Shown here: positions 13,161 to 19,723 of the stretch, piece by piece
Position numbering within the stretch: the first letter of the stretch is position 1
Layout of the letters: each line of letters begins with the position of its first letter
From: Leptospirillum sp037442005
Lineage (GTDB): Bacteria; Nitrospirota; Leptospirillia; Leptospirillales; Leptospirillaceae
Length of the DNA: 23,547 nt
Direction of reading: 5' to 3'
Assembly (NCBI GenBank): GCA_037442005.1
Contig: JBBIRA010000029.1
Location: forward strand, 1-23,547
Made by a program: the position numbers and the translations under genes
Notes under the pieces: generated by a model
What the model was told of the DNA's origin: nothing
Database searches by the model: none
Seen by the model: only the letters and a program-made list of their open reading frames with translations

Positions 13161-14774
13161 TCAAGAGGGTTCTGGAATTCTTTGCCGGGGGACGAAAACA
13201 ACAAAATGGCCTCCCGGTCCCGGCCCGAGAGAGAGGCTGCCTCCAAGATCATCAATGATCTTCCGGCTGATGGCAAGTCCGAGTCCAGTTCCATGGGGTT
13301 TTGTTGTAAAAAAAGGTTCGAAAATCCGTTCGACAAGATCCGGGGGGACACCCGGGCCGCTGTCCTGAACATGAATCTCGACCCGGTCTCCGCTGATCTT
13401 TCCCGTAATTTCAATATGGCCGGCCAGGCCGGATGCGTCAATGGCATTTTCGATGAAGTTCAGAAAAATCCCCTGCAGACTTTCCCGGTCAGAGATGACC
13501 GGCGGGCAGCCAGGAGGAAATTCTGACCGGATTGAAACTCCCATCGCCTGGGTCCGGGGCTCCACAAGGGTGATGATATCTTCGATCAGAGAGGGGAGGT
13601 CGAGAGTTGTCGTCGGAGGCGGATCTCTCCGGCTCATGCTCAAAAGTTTCCTGATTGCCTTGATCATCCGGTCAATCTGCCCGAGGATCACCTGAAGATG
13701 TTTTTCAACTGAAGGTGGCAACCCCTCTTCCTCCAAAGAGAGCTCGACATGTCCGCTGATGGAGTGAAGTGGATTCCCCAGTTCATGGGCGACGATTGCA
13801 AGACTTTCTCCAATTGCCGCCATCCGTTCGAGCTCAGAGAGTTTTCGCTGGAAGAAAAACATGTTTCTCCCGGCTTCCTCTAGAGAGGCATTTTTTTGGG
13901 TCAGTTCAAACGTGGCTTCCTTGATCTTCAGGGTCAGGGTGTCGTTAAACTCCTGGACCCTTTTGAAAAGCTTCCGGTTCTCTTCCGTCCGGTCGGAAAG
14001 AATGCCAAGCATCTTGTTGAACCCGTTGCTGAATTGCCTGATTTCAAAAGTGCCGACAGGGTCAACCCGGACATCCAGATCGCCTTGTCCCACACGTTCC
14101 ATGGCCTGAGAAACTTGGTAGAGGGGGGTCAGGACCAGTTTTTTGACGACAATCGACAGGAGAAAGGCGAGCAGGAGAAAGCCGGACAAAAGGAGGAGTA
14201 ATGTCCTGTTTTGTTCGCGTTCTGCCAGCATGTCGGCTTCATAGAGAGAAATGAGAACGCCGACGCTTCCCAAACGTTTGTTGTGATGGATGAACGGAAC
14301 AACGACATAGAGTCCAGACCGGTCTCCCAGCGGTTCCCGGACGCTGATCCAGTCCATATTATGGCCCATGACAACGGCATGTGCCTGACTCTCCTTGAGA
14401 GATAGGGGCGTGGTCGGGTAGCTGATGATACGGGGAAACTCTTCGCTTTCCGTGAGCAGATCCACCCGTTTGACGTTGTGGCGGATTGTCATGACGGCTT
14501 TCATCTCCCGCTCAAGGGCCATCGGGCTCCGGATCGTCCGGGGAGGAGAAGACGGGAGGGATTCGTTGGCGGGGAGAATCCTGTCCGCTTCGTGGCGCAT
14601 TTCGACCCCGAAGGCAAACTCCTGTGCGACAAGACGTCCTTCGTTTTCCAGGGCCCGAACCGCTCCCCGGTGCACCAGGATATTGTCCCAGAAAGCAAAC
14701 GCCCCCATCAGTGCTGAAATCAGAATGGCAACGATGACGATCATGAGGGGTTGAAGTCGGACAGGCGGTTGCAT
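13161..14774 (-). CDS. Membrane sensor histidine kinase with HAMP domain
   Basis: The protein (537 residues) has a transmembrane helix at about 9-29, a periplasmic sensor region at 30-188, a second helix at 191-211 (TLLLLLSGFLLLAFLLSIVV), a HAMP domain at about 211-263, a coiled-coil linker (265-315), then the HisKA dimerisation helix with His330 in VAHELGNPLHSI. The ATPase domain follows with N box NFIENAID (Asn443), G1 DSGPGV (471-476) and G2 GTGLGL (495-500). The H-box resembles NtrB/AtoS-type kinases. The ATG lies 10 nt after the carbonic anhydrase stop with no strong ribosome binding site, so translation is probably coupled. The periplasmic ligand cannot be predicted. Confidence 0.94.
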   Translation of the reverse strand: MQPPVRLQPLMIVIVAILISALMGAFAFWDNILVHRGAVRALENEGRLVAQEFAFGVEMRHEADRILPANESLPSSPPRTIRSPMALEREMKAVMTIRHNVKRVDLLTESEEFPRIISYPTTPLSLKESQAHAVVMGHNMDWISVREPLGDRSGLYVVVPFIHHNKRLGSVGVLISLYEADMLAEREQNRTLLLLLSGFLLLAFLLSIVVKKLVLTPLYQVSQAMERVGQGDLDVRVDPVGTFEIRQFSNGFNKMLGILSDRTEENRKLFKRVQEFNDTLTLKIKEATFELTQKNASLEEAGRNMFFFQRKLSELERMAAIGESLAIVAHELGNPLHSISGHVELSLEEEGLPPSVEKHLQVILGQIDRMIKAIRKLLSMSRRDPPPTTTLDLPSLIEDIITLVEPRTQAMGVSIRSEFPPGCPPVISDRESLQGIFLNFIENAIDASGLAGHIEITGKISGDRVEIHVQDSGPGVPPDLVERIFEPFFTTKPHGTGLGLAISRKIIDDLGGSLSLGPGPGGHFVVFVPRQRIPEPS

Positions 14775-14784
14775 TTTCAGTCTG

Positions 14785-15312
14785 TCAGGGCTTCATGTCA
14801 GAGGGATCAGCCCGGTAATTCCGGCTGTAAAGAATATAGTGGCGGGCTGACTCTCTTATCCATTTTTTTTCTTCATCGGTGACGGGGCGACGGATCTTGG
14901 CGGGACTTCCGAAAGCCATATGTCCCGACGGGATCACCGTCCCTTCCGTGACAAGCGATCCGGCGCCGATGACGCAGTCGTCCCCGATGACCGCGCCATC
15001 CATGATGATCGTTCCCATACCGACCAGAATCCTGTTCCCGAGGGTGCAACCATGCAGGATGACCCGATGGCCGACGGTGACGTTGGACCCGATGGTGAGT
15101 GAAAATCGGTTTCTCGTGACATGAAGGACGGACAGGTCCTGAATGTTTGTTCTCTGACCGATCCGTATCCGGTGGACATCGCCTCTGATGACGGCTCCAA
15201 ACCAGACTGTGGAGTCTTTCCCGATGGAGGTATCTCCGATAACCTGGGCCGATTCGGCAATCCATGCAGAGGGCGCAATTTTTGGAAAGACCTTTTTATA
15301 GGGGAGGATCAT
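14785..15312 (-). CDS. Gamma-class carbonic anhydrase-like hexapeptide protein (YrdA/PaaY type)
   Basis: The frame is open from 15456, but ATG 15312 has CAGGAG at 5-6 nt and gives the family start MILPYKKVFPKIAP (175 residues). The left-handed beta helix is built from imperfect hexapeptides (VIGDTSIGKDSTVW, TIGSNVTVGHRVIL, VIGDDCVIGAGSLV). Candidate metal ligands are His64 (SVLHV), His82 and His87 (VGHRVILHGC), matching the three zinc/iron histidines of gamma carbonic anhydrases; RGDV precedes them. It may hydrate CO2 or act on an unknown acyl substrate, as many YrdA-like proteins show little anhydrase activity. It appears to lead the two-component/HtrA/ruvCAB series. Confidence 0.9.
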   Translation of the reverse strand: MILPYKKVFPKIAPSAWIAESAQVIGDTSIGKDSTVWFGAVIRGDVHRIRIGQRTNIQDLSVLHVTRNRFSLTIGSNVTVGHRVILHGCTLGNRILVGMGTIIMDGAVIGDDCVIGAGSLVTEGTVIPSGHMAFGSPAKIRRPVTDEEKKWIRESARHYILYSRNYRADPSDMKP

Positions 15313-15471
15313 GGTTTCTCCTGCTTGAGAAAACACAAACAGCTGACAGGAACGCATGGCGAACGACGGTCTGGTGAGACAAAGTGGGAGGATATCAGAT
15401 GCAGTCCATTCATGCCAGCGATTTAAAGAAAAATGCTTCCATAGTGATTCCCCCATCTATCTATGATTCAC

Positions 15472-15499
15472 TTGGCTCTTTCCTGTTGGCTCTTTCATG
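15472..15499 (+). repeat. Tandem 14-bp direct repeat upstream of the HAD gene
   Basis: TTGGCTCTTTCCTG (15472-15485) is followed at once by TTGGCTCTTTCATG (15486-15499), identical at 13 of 14 positions. The second copy ends in the proposed -35 hexamer of the HAD promoter. Tandem repeats of this size next to a -35 box are a usual layout for activator or repressor binding sites; slippage duplication is the alternative. Confidence 0.6.
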
Positions 15500-15522
15500 C
15501 GGAATGGGTTCTCTGGTAGAAT
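15494..15522 (+). promoter_or_regulatory. Promoter of the HAD hydrolase gene, start near the AUG
   Basis: TTCATG (15494-15499) and TAGAAT (15517-15522) are 17 bp apart. The predicted start of transcription (15529-15531) is within two bases of the ATG at 15531, and the bases between hold no ribosome binding site. The -10 box is good; the -35 is weak and overlaps the tandem repeat. Confidence 0.5.
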
Positions 15523-15530
15523 CACGCGCT

Positions 15531-16229
15531 ATGGTGAAGAAAAAAATTAAAGCGGTTCTGTTTGACTTTAACGGGGTCATTATCGATGACGAAGGTGTTC
15601 ATCTCGATCTGTTTGTCGAGGTGCTCGCTCCTCATGGCATCGTTGTGGACAGGGATCTTTACTGGAAAGAGTTTTTGGGGATGGATGACAGGGGCGCCCT
15701 GTCGGGACTATGGGGCAAGGGAAAAGGAACGGTGCCTGATGAGTCACTCCTGGACGCGTTAATCCGCCAGAAAGCCGTCCTGTACATGAAGAGGCTTGAG
15801 AAGGGGCTTCCCCTTTATCACGGGGCTGCTTCCCTGATCCGGGATCTCTCCTCCCGTTACCCGATGGGCGTTGTATCCGGAGCCCTCCGGCCGGAAATCG
15901 AAGGGACGCTCTCCCGTGCCGGTCTCTCTGACTGTTTTCTCTTCATTGTCAGTGCGGAAGATACAGTAAGCGGGAAACCGGACCCGGAAGGATACCTGAA
16001 AGGTCTTGCGCTCCTTCGAACGTCTGGCAATCTTTTCTCTGTTTCCCCCGAGGAGATTCTGGTCATTGAAGATTCTGTTCAGGGCGTGGAGGCAGCGAAG
16101 AGTGCGGGACTGACTGCGTTTGCGGTCTGTCATACGTACTCTCCAGAATCTTTTGACAAGGCGGACAGGGTGTTCAGAACGATCGGGGATGTATCCACCC
16201 CGGACATTGATTCTTTTGAAGGGCAATAG
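15531..16229 (+). CDS. HAD-superfamily hydrolase with Asn in place of the second motif I Asp
   Basis: The ATG at 15531 puts motif I at its usual place near the start; the open frame begins earlier (15384) but without family sequence. The 232-residue protein shows motif I as FDFNGVI with nucleophile Asp12 and Asn14 where phosphatases have the acid/base Asp, a helical cap domain (about 20-90), motif II VVSGA, motif III Lys in SGKPDPEGY, and motif IV VIEDSVQGVEAAKSAG. It resembles the beta-phosphoglucomutase/phosphoglycolate phosphatase-like group with a C1 cap. The substrate is unknown, and the Asn makes ordinary phosphatase activity uncertain. It is transcribed divergently from the carbonic anhydrase gene. 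Confidence 0.88.
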   Translation: MVKKKIKAVLFDFNGVIIDDEGVHLDLFVEVLAPHGIVVDRDLYWKEFLGMDDRGALSGLWGKGKGTVPDESLLDALIRQKAVLYMKRLEKGLPLYHGAASLIRDLSSRYPMGVVSGALRPEIEGTLSRAGLSDCFLFIVSAEDTVSGKPDPEGYLKGLALLRTSGNLFSVSPEEILVIEDSVQGVEAAKSAGLTAFAVCHTYSPESFDKADRVFRTIGDVSTPDIDSFEGQ

Positions 16230-16403
16230 CCCTGATCTGTTTTTGTGATTCCTGTCACCTGATCTGAACGACTCTTTGGTCTAATATAGCAATGGTTATC
16301 CGTTTGCCCCTTTCCTGTCCCGGATATTGGGAGGGGTGTGACGGAGAGGGTCCGGGTGGGAGAGTTTGCCCCCACTTCCGGAGGGCTCAATGCCTGTGGG
16401 GCT

Positions 16404-16419
16404 ATTATGGGTTCATAAT
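16404..16419. repeat. Short inverted repeat upstream of the Ser-rich barrel gene
   Basis: ATTATG and CATAAT form a perfect 6-bp inverted repeat around GGTT, 32 bp before the ATG of the barrel gene. Both halves resemble -10 boxes (TATTAT at 16403-16408, CATAAT at 16414-16419), but no good -35 is at the right distance for either. The remainder of 16230-16403 holds no gene that I can see. Confidence 0.3.
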
Positions 16420-16451
16420 CATTTTCTGCGTTCAGCCGGAGGATTTTTTCA

Positions 16452-17126
16452 ATGCGAAGTGTGAGTCGCCGTTTCCTTTCCCGTATTGCATCGATTGCTG
16501 TTTTTTCAGCCGTGTTCCTTTTTGTCGTTTCTCAGCCGTTTGCCTCAGCTGCTGATTCCGGAAGCGTGTCGTCCGAAGATGCGCCGGCCGTTGCCTCGTC
16601 CTCCTCGTCAGAGAGTTCTTCCTCAGGAGGATCAGGGTCTGGTGGTTCGTTTATGGACATCGGGAAGTTCGGCTTGGGACTGTCCTGGGCTCCGATGCTG
16701 ATCACCCCTGGTGCAACGGACAGCACGAGCGTCGGATTTGTCGGGGCCCGCTACTGGTTCAATAAAACCTTCGGGTTGGATGGAGGTCTCGGGTTCGGTT
16801 TTCCTTCCGTCAGCCCTGGTACGAATTTCCTGACAACGCTTGAGCTTGAGCCGATGGTCGCTTTGATGCAGACCTCTCACACCATGTTTTATGGCAATCT
16901 CCAGTTTATGGGTGCGTTCGGTTCCGGTAGCGGTGCCAATTCAACCATCTATCTCTCGGCAGGTGTGGGGATTGAGCATGCTCTCTCCGATATGCCAAGG
17001 CTCTCGATCTATGGGCAGTGGAATCCTGTGAGTGTTGATTTCATCACGGGAGACAATAATCCTACCGGAATCGGATTTCTTGGATCGGTGATGAACTTCA
17101 ATACCGGATTCCGTTATTACTTCTGA
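16452..17126 (+). CDS. Small outer-membrane beta-barrel-like protein with Ser-rich linker
   Basis: The 224-residue protein starts at ATG 16452 with GGAGGA at a suitable distance. A basic, hydrophobic signal peptide ends near FASAA-DS (about 34). A low-complexity Ser/Gly stretch (37-66) follows, then GKFGLGLSWAPM and repeated amphipathic strands (VGFVGARYWFNKTFGLDGGLGFGF, IYLSAGVGIEHALS) ending in NTGFRYYF, a classical C-terminal aromatic signal for outer-membrane insertion. This is the pattern of an eight-stranded OmpA/OmpW-like barrel; no named family is recognised. A strong terminator follows 35 bp after the stop, so it is likely a single-gene unit or the end of the HAD unit. Confidence 0.75.
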   Translation: MRSVSRRFLSRIASIAVFSAVFLFVVSQPFASAADSGSVSSEDAPAVASSSSSESSSSGGSGSGGSFMDIGKFGLGLSWAPMLITPGATDSTSVGFVGARYWFNKTFGLDGGLGFGFPSVSPGTNFLTTLELEPMVALMQTSHTMFYGNLQFMGAFGSGSGANSTIYLSAGVGIEHALSDMPRLSIYGQWNPVSVDFITGDNNPTGIGFLGSVMNFNTGFRYYF

Positions 17127-17160
17127 CCGTCTTTCCACGCGGCTGTTCTTTGAACAATGG

Positions 17161-17192
17161 AGCCATTGGGGATTTTCCCCAATGGCTTTTTT
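17161..17192 (+). terminator. Intrinsic terminator after the Ser-rich barrel gene
   Basis: GCCATTGGGG (17162-17171) pairs perfectly with CCCCAATGGC (17177-17186) around ATTTT, followed by six T residues. This is a strong rho-independent terminator on the plus strand. Confidence 0.92.
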
Positions 17193-17227
17193 GTTCGTCT
17201 GTCTCCGTTTTTTTAATCGGGACTTGA

Positions 17228-17256
17228 TTGACAATCATCGGGAGGTTCAGTAGAAT
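17228..17256 (+). promoter_or_regulatory. Consensus sigma70 promoter with long leader to the Ycf48-like gene
   Basis: TTGACA (17228-17233, perfect) and TAGAAT (17251-17256, five of six) are separated by exactly 17 bp. The predicted start is near 17263. The next supported plus-strand gene begins at 17577, giving a leader of about 310 nt. The promoter comes 35 bp after the preceding terminator. Confidence 0.8.
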
Positions 17257-17353
17257 TTCCCCCCAATTCAATACGCCATATTCAATAGTATTTCCGTACT
17301 TTTCATGTGGAAGTCATTTACCTGGCTGACTCCAGTGCATGTTCTGCCTGATC

Positions 17354-17446
17354 TCAATGCTCCTGCAACCACTTCTGAGCCATCAAAATCTCTTGCTCGG
17401 GAAAATCAGGATTGAGGGCAGGATCAATGTTAAAAACTAGTGACTG
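17354..17446 (-). pseudogene. Possible C-terminal fragment of a lost gene
   Basis: In the minus strand a 30-codon stretch with protein-like composition, including FNIDPALNPDFPEQEIL and MAQKWLQEH, ends at a TGA (17356-17354). A TGA (17449-17447) lies just upstream in frame and no start or ribosome binding site is present. It reads like the tail of a larger protein whose upstream part has gone. I do not recognise it, and chance is a real alternative. It lies within the long leader region 17263-17576. Confidence 0.25.
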
Positions 17447-17503
17447 TCAGACTCGATAAGTTGATGGGGATGGAACAGCGTGAGGTAAAAAGGATTTACT
17501 GAC

Positions 17504-17540
17504 ATTGATTTCCTCGTGTCTGGGTGACAGGGAAATCAAT
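17504..17540 (+). promoter_or_regulatory. Strong hairpin in the 5' leader of the Ycf48-like gene
   Basis: ATTGATTTCC (17504-17513) pairs perfectly with GGAAATCAAT (17531-17540). The enclosed bases can add a TGTC/GACA stem (17517-17520 with 17526-17529) and a 5-nt loop. No T-tract follows, so this is not a terminator. It lies 25 nt before the ribosome binding site, where a structure could affect mRNA stability or translation. Confidence 0.65.
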
Positions 17541-17576
17541 CAGAAATCCATGGAATGGGTGGTCAAGGGAGGTATG

Positions 17577-18647
17577 ATGGCTGGACTCTATCGCAAACAG
17601 GCAATGAAGCTCTTAAAGGCTGGTTTTGGTTTGAAAACATCCATGGCTGTCGGCGTATTGGCAGGTCTTTTGTTGACAGGAAGCTATTTTGTCAGCACGT
17701 CATCGGATGCTGTTGCTTCAACGGACTCCAAAACAGGCGGATGGGTGTTCAGGGATTCTCTTGATATCAGTATTCCGTTTAACGGTCTCTCCTTTATCAG
17801 CCCTTCTGAAGGCTGGGTTACCGGAGCCTCCGGCTCCATTCTTCATACCTCGGACGCGGGCAAAACATGGACGGCGCAGAACTCGGGAACGACCCACTGG
17901 CTCCAGTCCGTTTCTTTTGTGAGTCCTACCAAGGGCTGGATTGTCGGGAATCAGGGAACAATCCTTTCGACAGATGATGGTGGTCAAACCTGGACTCCTC
18001 AAACGTCCGGTGTCCGCTTTGACCTTTATTCGGTCACATTCCTGAGCCCTACTGAAGGATTTGCCGGTGGCTTTGCAGGAACACTGCTGCATACGACGGA
18101 TAGCGGAGCGACCTGGTCGAAGGTTGATACCGATACGGCCCAATGGATCATGAATATCTATTTTCTGAAAAACAGTCCTGCCAATGGTTGGGCGGTCGGT
18201 CAGGACGGGTTGATTCTTGCCACGACAGATGGTGGCAAAACCTGGAGCAAAAAACGCAATTCCGTCGGAAAAGATTTGTACGGCGTCTACTTTGCTGATG
18301 CAACGCACGGATGGGCTGTCGGTACCCATGGTCTCATCGAGTTTTCCTCGAACGGCGGCCAGTCCTGGGTGATTCAGAACGGGATGGGCGTTGGCCCGCT
18401 TGGCCGGGGAATCGAAGGGGACGAACGGGAGCTGAACGACCTTCACGCCGTGACTTTTGTTGATGACAAGACAGGATATGCCGTGGGTGTCATGGGTATC
18501 CTTTTGAAGACCACCGATGGGGGCAATCACTGGAACCTGATCCCTTCCGGAACAGGACTGGATCTTTATAACGTTTCTTTTATAGGTTCCGGGAGTGGCT
18601 GGATTGTTGGTGTCGGAGGGATGATCCTTCACCTGGGAAACAGCTGA
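17577..18647 (+). CDS. Ycf48/HCF136-like seven-bladed beta-propeller protein, exported
   Basis: ATG 17577 is chosen since AAGGGAGG (17565-17572) lies 4 nt upstream; an adjacent ATG at 17574 is only 1 nt from it. The protein (356 residues) has an N-terminal hydrophobic segment (TSMAVGVLAGLLLTGSYFV), acting as signal or anchor, then seven repeats with the consensus GWxVGxxGxILxTTDGGxTW; examples are GWIVGNQGTILSTDDGGQTW and GWAVGQDGLILATTDGGKTW, and the last ends GWIVGVGGMILHLGNS. In plants and cyanobacteria this family helps photosystem II assembly; in a non-phototroph it more likely assists assembly of another membrane or cytochrome complex (inference). It has its own promoter, long leader and terminator. 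Confidence 0.85.
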   Translation: MAGLYRKQAMKLLKAGFGLKTSMAVGVLAGLLLTGSYFVSTSSDAVASTDSKTGGWVFRDSLDISIPFNGLSFISPSEGWVTGASGSILHTSDAGKTWTAQNSGTTHWLQSVSFVSPTKGWIVGNQGTILSTDDGGQTWTPQTSGVRFDLYSVTFLSPTEGFAGGFAGTLLHTTDSGATWSKVDTDTAQWIMNIYFLKNSPANGWAVGQDGLILATTDGGKTWSKKRNSVGKDLYGVYFADATHGWAVGTHGLIEFSSNGGQSWVIQNGMGVGPLGRGIEGDERELNDLHAVTFVDDKTGYAVGVMGILLKTTDGGNHWNLIPSGTGLDLYNVSFIGSGSGWIVGVGGMILHLGNS

Positions 18648-18667
18648 TCCGGGATCTATTCCTGATC

Positions 18668-18710
18668 AAAAGGGCTGGTTTCCGGAGGTGCCGGGTCCAG
18701 CCCTTTTTTT
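18668..18710 (+). terminator. Intrinsic terminator after the Ycf48-like gene
   Basis: AAAAGGGCTGG (18668-18678) pairs with CCAGCCCTTTT (18697-18707), and a run of seven T residues covers 18704-18710. The 18-nt loop contains a further CCGG/CCGG pairing. This is a clear rho-independent terminator only 41 bp before the next start codon. Confidence 0.88.
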
Positions 18711-18736
18711 GTCTCTTTTCCCCCTGTTCCCCATTA

Positions 18737-18745
18737 TGCTAGGAT
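18737..18745 (+). promoter_or_regulatory. Extended -10 element before the DsrEFH operon
   Basis: TGC-TAGGAT (18737-18745) fits an extended -10 box (TGnTAnnnT). Six bases separate it from the ATG at 18752, which would put +1 on the start codon. Only 41 bp lie between the preceding T-tract and this ATG, so an own promoter must be very close. AGGA inside the same element could instead serve as a ribosome binding site of a transcript starting further upstream. Confidence 0.45.
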
Positions 18746-18751
18746 GAATCC

Positions 18752-19360
18752 ATGATCAACTATATCCCGCTTACTTTTTTCGGCCTTATTGCCGTTGTCG
18801 GACTTGCCTTTTTTGCCCATGGTTTTATGAACCGTCAAAAGATCTTTGCTCAGTTCCAGTCCATGGCGGCTTCCACCGAGGGTCATGCGGGCCGAGATAA
18901 CATCATTTCCTATCCCTGGTTTGAAGGACATATCGACGGGCGGAATCTGCGGGTGTTTTTTCATACGTCAGAGAATCACACGGTCAGTGTGCTGAATCTG
19001 GTGACGGAACTCGGGATTGCCTCTGATGCGCATTTTGTCCTGTTACAGAAGGATGGGTTCCGAAAGCCTAAACCCGAGGATCAGGTGAAGCTTCAGGCGG
19101 AAGTCGGACCTCTTCTGGACATTCCTTCGCCGTTTGATGTCCGTTCCCCAAACGCCCAGGAAACAGAGCGTGTTCTGACTTTGACTCCGGTGATCAAAAT
19201 GCTGGGAGAGATGACTCCTTATAACCAGATTCTTGTCTGGGATGGCCGGATTCTCTTTTCAAAACAGTTTGATGGCGTGAACGAGACAGAGCCTGAGTGT
19301 TTTCGCGAAACACTGGCAAAAATGGTTGCCCTGTGTCATGCGGTCGAGTCAGGAATCTAG
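18752..19360 (+). CDS. Membrane-anchored protein of unknown function
   Basis: The 202-residue protein starts with a single transmembrane helix (about 4-23, IPLTFFGLIAVVGLAFFAHGF) and otherwise looks soluble and mixed alpha/beta, including the stretch SYPWFEGHIDGRNLRVFFHTSE and a late strand QILVWDGRILFSKQFDG. No cysteine pair, nucleotide-binding motif or known domain is seen; the only Cys residues are near the C-terminus (FRE preceded by PEC, and LCHAVE). I do not recognise the family. It is the first gene of a tight operon, with 4 nt to the DsrE-like gene, so a role tied to the sulfur-relay-like trio is possible. Confidence 0.75.
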   Translation: MINYIPLTFFGLIAVVGLAFFAHGFMNRQKIFAQFQSMAASTEGHAGRDNIISYPWFEGHIDGRNLRVFFHTSENHTVSVLNLVTELGIASDAHFVLLQKDGFRKPKPEDQVKLQAEVGPLLDIPSPFDVRSPNAQETERVLTLTPVIKMLGEMTPYNQILVWDGRILFSKQFDGVNETEPECFRETLAKMVALCHAVESGI

Positions 19361-19364
19361 AGCT

Positions 19365-19715
19365 GTGGAAAACAATCCAAAACATGTCGCGATCCTGGTA
19401 CTGAAAAGCCCTGAAGCGACCCAGTTTCATCTGGCGATCAGGATGGCACTGGCTTTTTTGAGATCCGGGTGCAAGGTATCCATGTTTATCATGGATGATG
19501 CTGTTCTGGGGCTTTTTCCCAGAAATTACAGGGATAAAGAATCGTATCTCTTTGCGCCTGTTGTCGGCGCAGGGGGTGAGATTCTGGTGTGCCAGTCGAC
19601 AGCCGAACCACGGGGCATTTTGTCTGAAAGTCTTCCGGCCGGCGTCCGTTTTGAAACTCAGGTTCATCTGGGGCAACTGTCCTCGGAGGCGGATCTTTTT
19701 CTCCCGTTCACCTGA
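19365..19715 (+). CDS. DsrE/TusD-like sulfur-relay protein
   Basis: GTG 19365 is chosen as start, with AGGA about 10 nt upstream; the open frame begins earlier but inside the upstream gene. The 116-residue protein begins MENNPKHVAILVLKSPEATQ, with the Rossmann-like first strand of the DsrE fold, followed by FHLAIRMALAFLRSGCKVSMF. Cys76 in GEILVCQSTAEPRGI falls where the persulfide-carrying Cys78 of TusD/DsrE lies, so sulfur transfer is feasible. The family forms heterohexamers (DsrEFH, TusBCD) that pass persulfide sulfur between TusA-type donors and acceptors such as MnmA or DsrC. The next two genes resemble the two other subunits in the standard order. Confidence 0.7.
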   Translation: MENNPKHVAILVLKSPEATQFHLAIRMALAFLRSGCKVSMFIMDDAVLGLFPRNYRDKESYLFAPVVGAGGEILVCQSTAEPRGILSESLPAGVRFETQVHLGQLSSEADLFLPFT

Positions 19716-19723
19716 ACGGGCCA

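Noticed and set aside
15313..15456. Upstream extension of the carbonic anhydrase frame
   Set aside because: A CAGGAG ribosome binding site and the family-typical N-terminus both point to ATG 15312; the added residues have no family resemblance.
17305..17415. Small plus-strand frame of 36 codons in the leader of the Ycf48-like gene (MWKSFTWLTP...)
   Set aside because: No ribosome binding site, composition unconvincing, and the opposite strand looks more protein-like. It could still be a leader peptide, but nothing in the sequence supports that.
17811..18626. Regularly spaced repeated DNA that could suggest a repeat array
   Set aside because: The periodicity corresponds to the seven protein repeats of a beta-propeller, not to a CRISPR or DNA-level tandem array; units differ widely in nucleotide sequence.
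17718..18632. Long minus-strand open frame (304 codons) opposite the propeller gene
   Set aside because: Arises from the repetitive GC pattern of the seven propeller repeats; the plus-strand repeats explain the sequence fully.
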